From: Phaeacidiphilus oryzae TH49
GTDB taxonomy: Bacteria; Actinomycetota; Actinomycetes; Streptomycetales; Streptomycetaceae
Length of the DNA stretch: 64,000 nucleotides
NCBI RefSeq assembly: GCF_000744815.1
Contig: NZ_JQMQ01000005.1
Coordinates: 2,116,055 to 2,180,054 of the forward strand
Direction: 5' to 3'
Shown: positions 63,894 to 64,000 of the stretch, in pieces
How positions within the stretch are numbered: the first letter of the stretch is position 1
How the letters are laid out: the number at the start of each line of letters is the position of its first letter
Program-made: the position numbers and the translations under genes
The notes under the pieces: generated by a model
The model's database searches: none
What the model saw: only the letters and a program-made list of their open reading frames with translations
What the model was told of the DNA's origin: nothing

Positions 63894-64000
63894 ATGGCTT
63901 CCGAGCAGGCGAGGACGCGGCGGCGGGCGCGGGACGCGGCGCTGGCGAGCGCCGTCGGGCAGGGGCTGCTCGGCCCGGAGAGCCCGCTGATCGGGCTGCT
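63894..64000 (+). CDS. N-terminal fragment of an unidentified gene (possible type III PLP enzyme)
   Basis: The last 107 bases code from ATG 63894, with GGAGGG about seven bases upstream, for MASEQARTRRRARDAALASA, then VGQGLLGPESPLIGLL. The gene continues beyond the window. The opening, with a basic helix and GLLGPESPLIGLL, resembles the N-terminus of actinobacterial alanine racemase-fold/amino acid deaminase-type PLP enzymes, but 35 residues are too few for a firm call. Confidence 0.55.
   Translation, partial: MASEQARTRRRARDAALASAVGQGLLGPESPLIGL

Overview
The window comes from a very GC-rich actinomycete, almost certainly a member of the Streptomycetaceae (Streptomyces or a close relative). 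The evidence is strong third-position G/C bias, many GTG/TTG starts, ATGA/GTGA/TGATG gene overlaps, several likely leaderless genes, an EttA-type ABC-F protein and an unusually dense set of regulators. I count about 53 protein genes, one tRNA, two gene relics, and two genes that look broken by a single-base frameshift. I see no insertion sequence, integrase, CRISPR array or rRNA.

Layout. 1-5,550: a core-looking signalling patch (end of a vWA protein, a zinc-ribbon/FHA protein, a PIMT-type methyltransferase, a truncated haemoglobin, a conserved unknown and a thioesterase). 5,585-8,178: ettA and a single-stranded DNA-binding protein. 8,627: tRNA-Arg(UCU). 8,700-18,320: a patchy, accessory-looking stretch with an NmrA-type reductase and divergent HxlR regulator, a large ATPase/GNAT/HTH regulator, an aldo/keto reductase, a GMC oxidoreductase, a glycosyltransferase, a decayed 4-hydroxy-2-oxovalerate aldolase and a second zinc-ribbon protein. 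18,442-27,260: a secreted GH92 mannosidase fused to a YVTN propeller, a CDF-like transporter, an ECF41 sigma factor, an MFS exporter, a DUF5959-like protein, a TauE/SafE permease and a haemerythrin. 27,333-37,541: a lipoprotein translationally coupled to a giant (about 3,190 aa) sortase-type surface protein built of about nineteen DUF11 repeats.

38,053-41,061: a C1B peptidase and a secreted PHB-depolymerase-like esterase. 41,349-46,133: a five-gene branched-chain-amino-acid-type ABC uptake operon whose last permease carries an apparent frameshift. 46,152-47,731: a cupin, a PPOX/F420 protein and a DUF4232 lipoprotein. 47,857-53,531: a two-component system divergent from a MacB/FtsX-type exporter, with a perfect 12-bp-arm palindrome between them. 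53,544-57,555: a FadR-type regulator divergent from a class V aminotransferase, then a TetR/FAD-monooxygenase pair with two tandem operators. 57,718-64,000: an IclR regulator whose palindrome covers its own start codon, a truncated MFS relic, a KDG kinase-IclR-KDPG aldolase operon for sugar-acid catabolism, an Rrf2-type regulator, a PucR-type regulator and the start of a further gene.

The strongest candidates for new biology are the giant alternating DUF11 protein with its coupled lipoprotein, the ATPase-GNAT-HTH fusion, the recurrent leaderless-regulator architecture with operators on or next to the -10/start codon, and the paired zinc-ribbon proteins. No complete novel defence or mobile system is visible. 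All functional calls are by motif recognition; nothing was searched.
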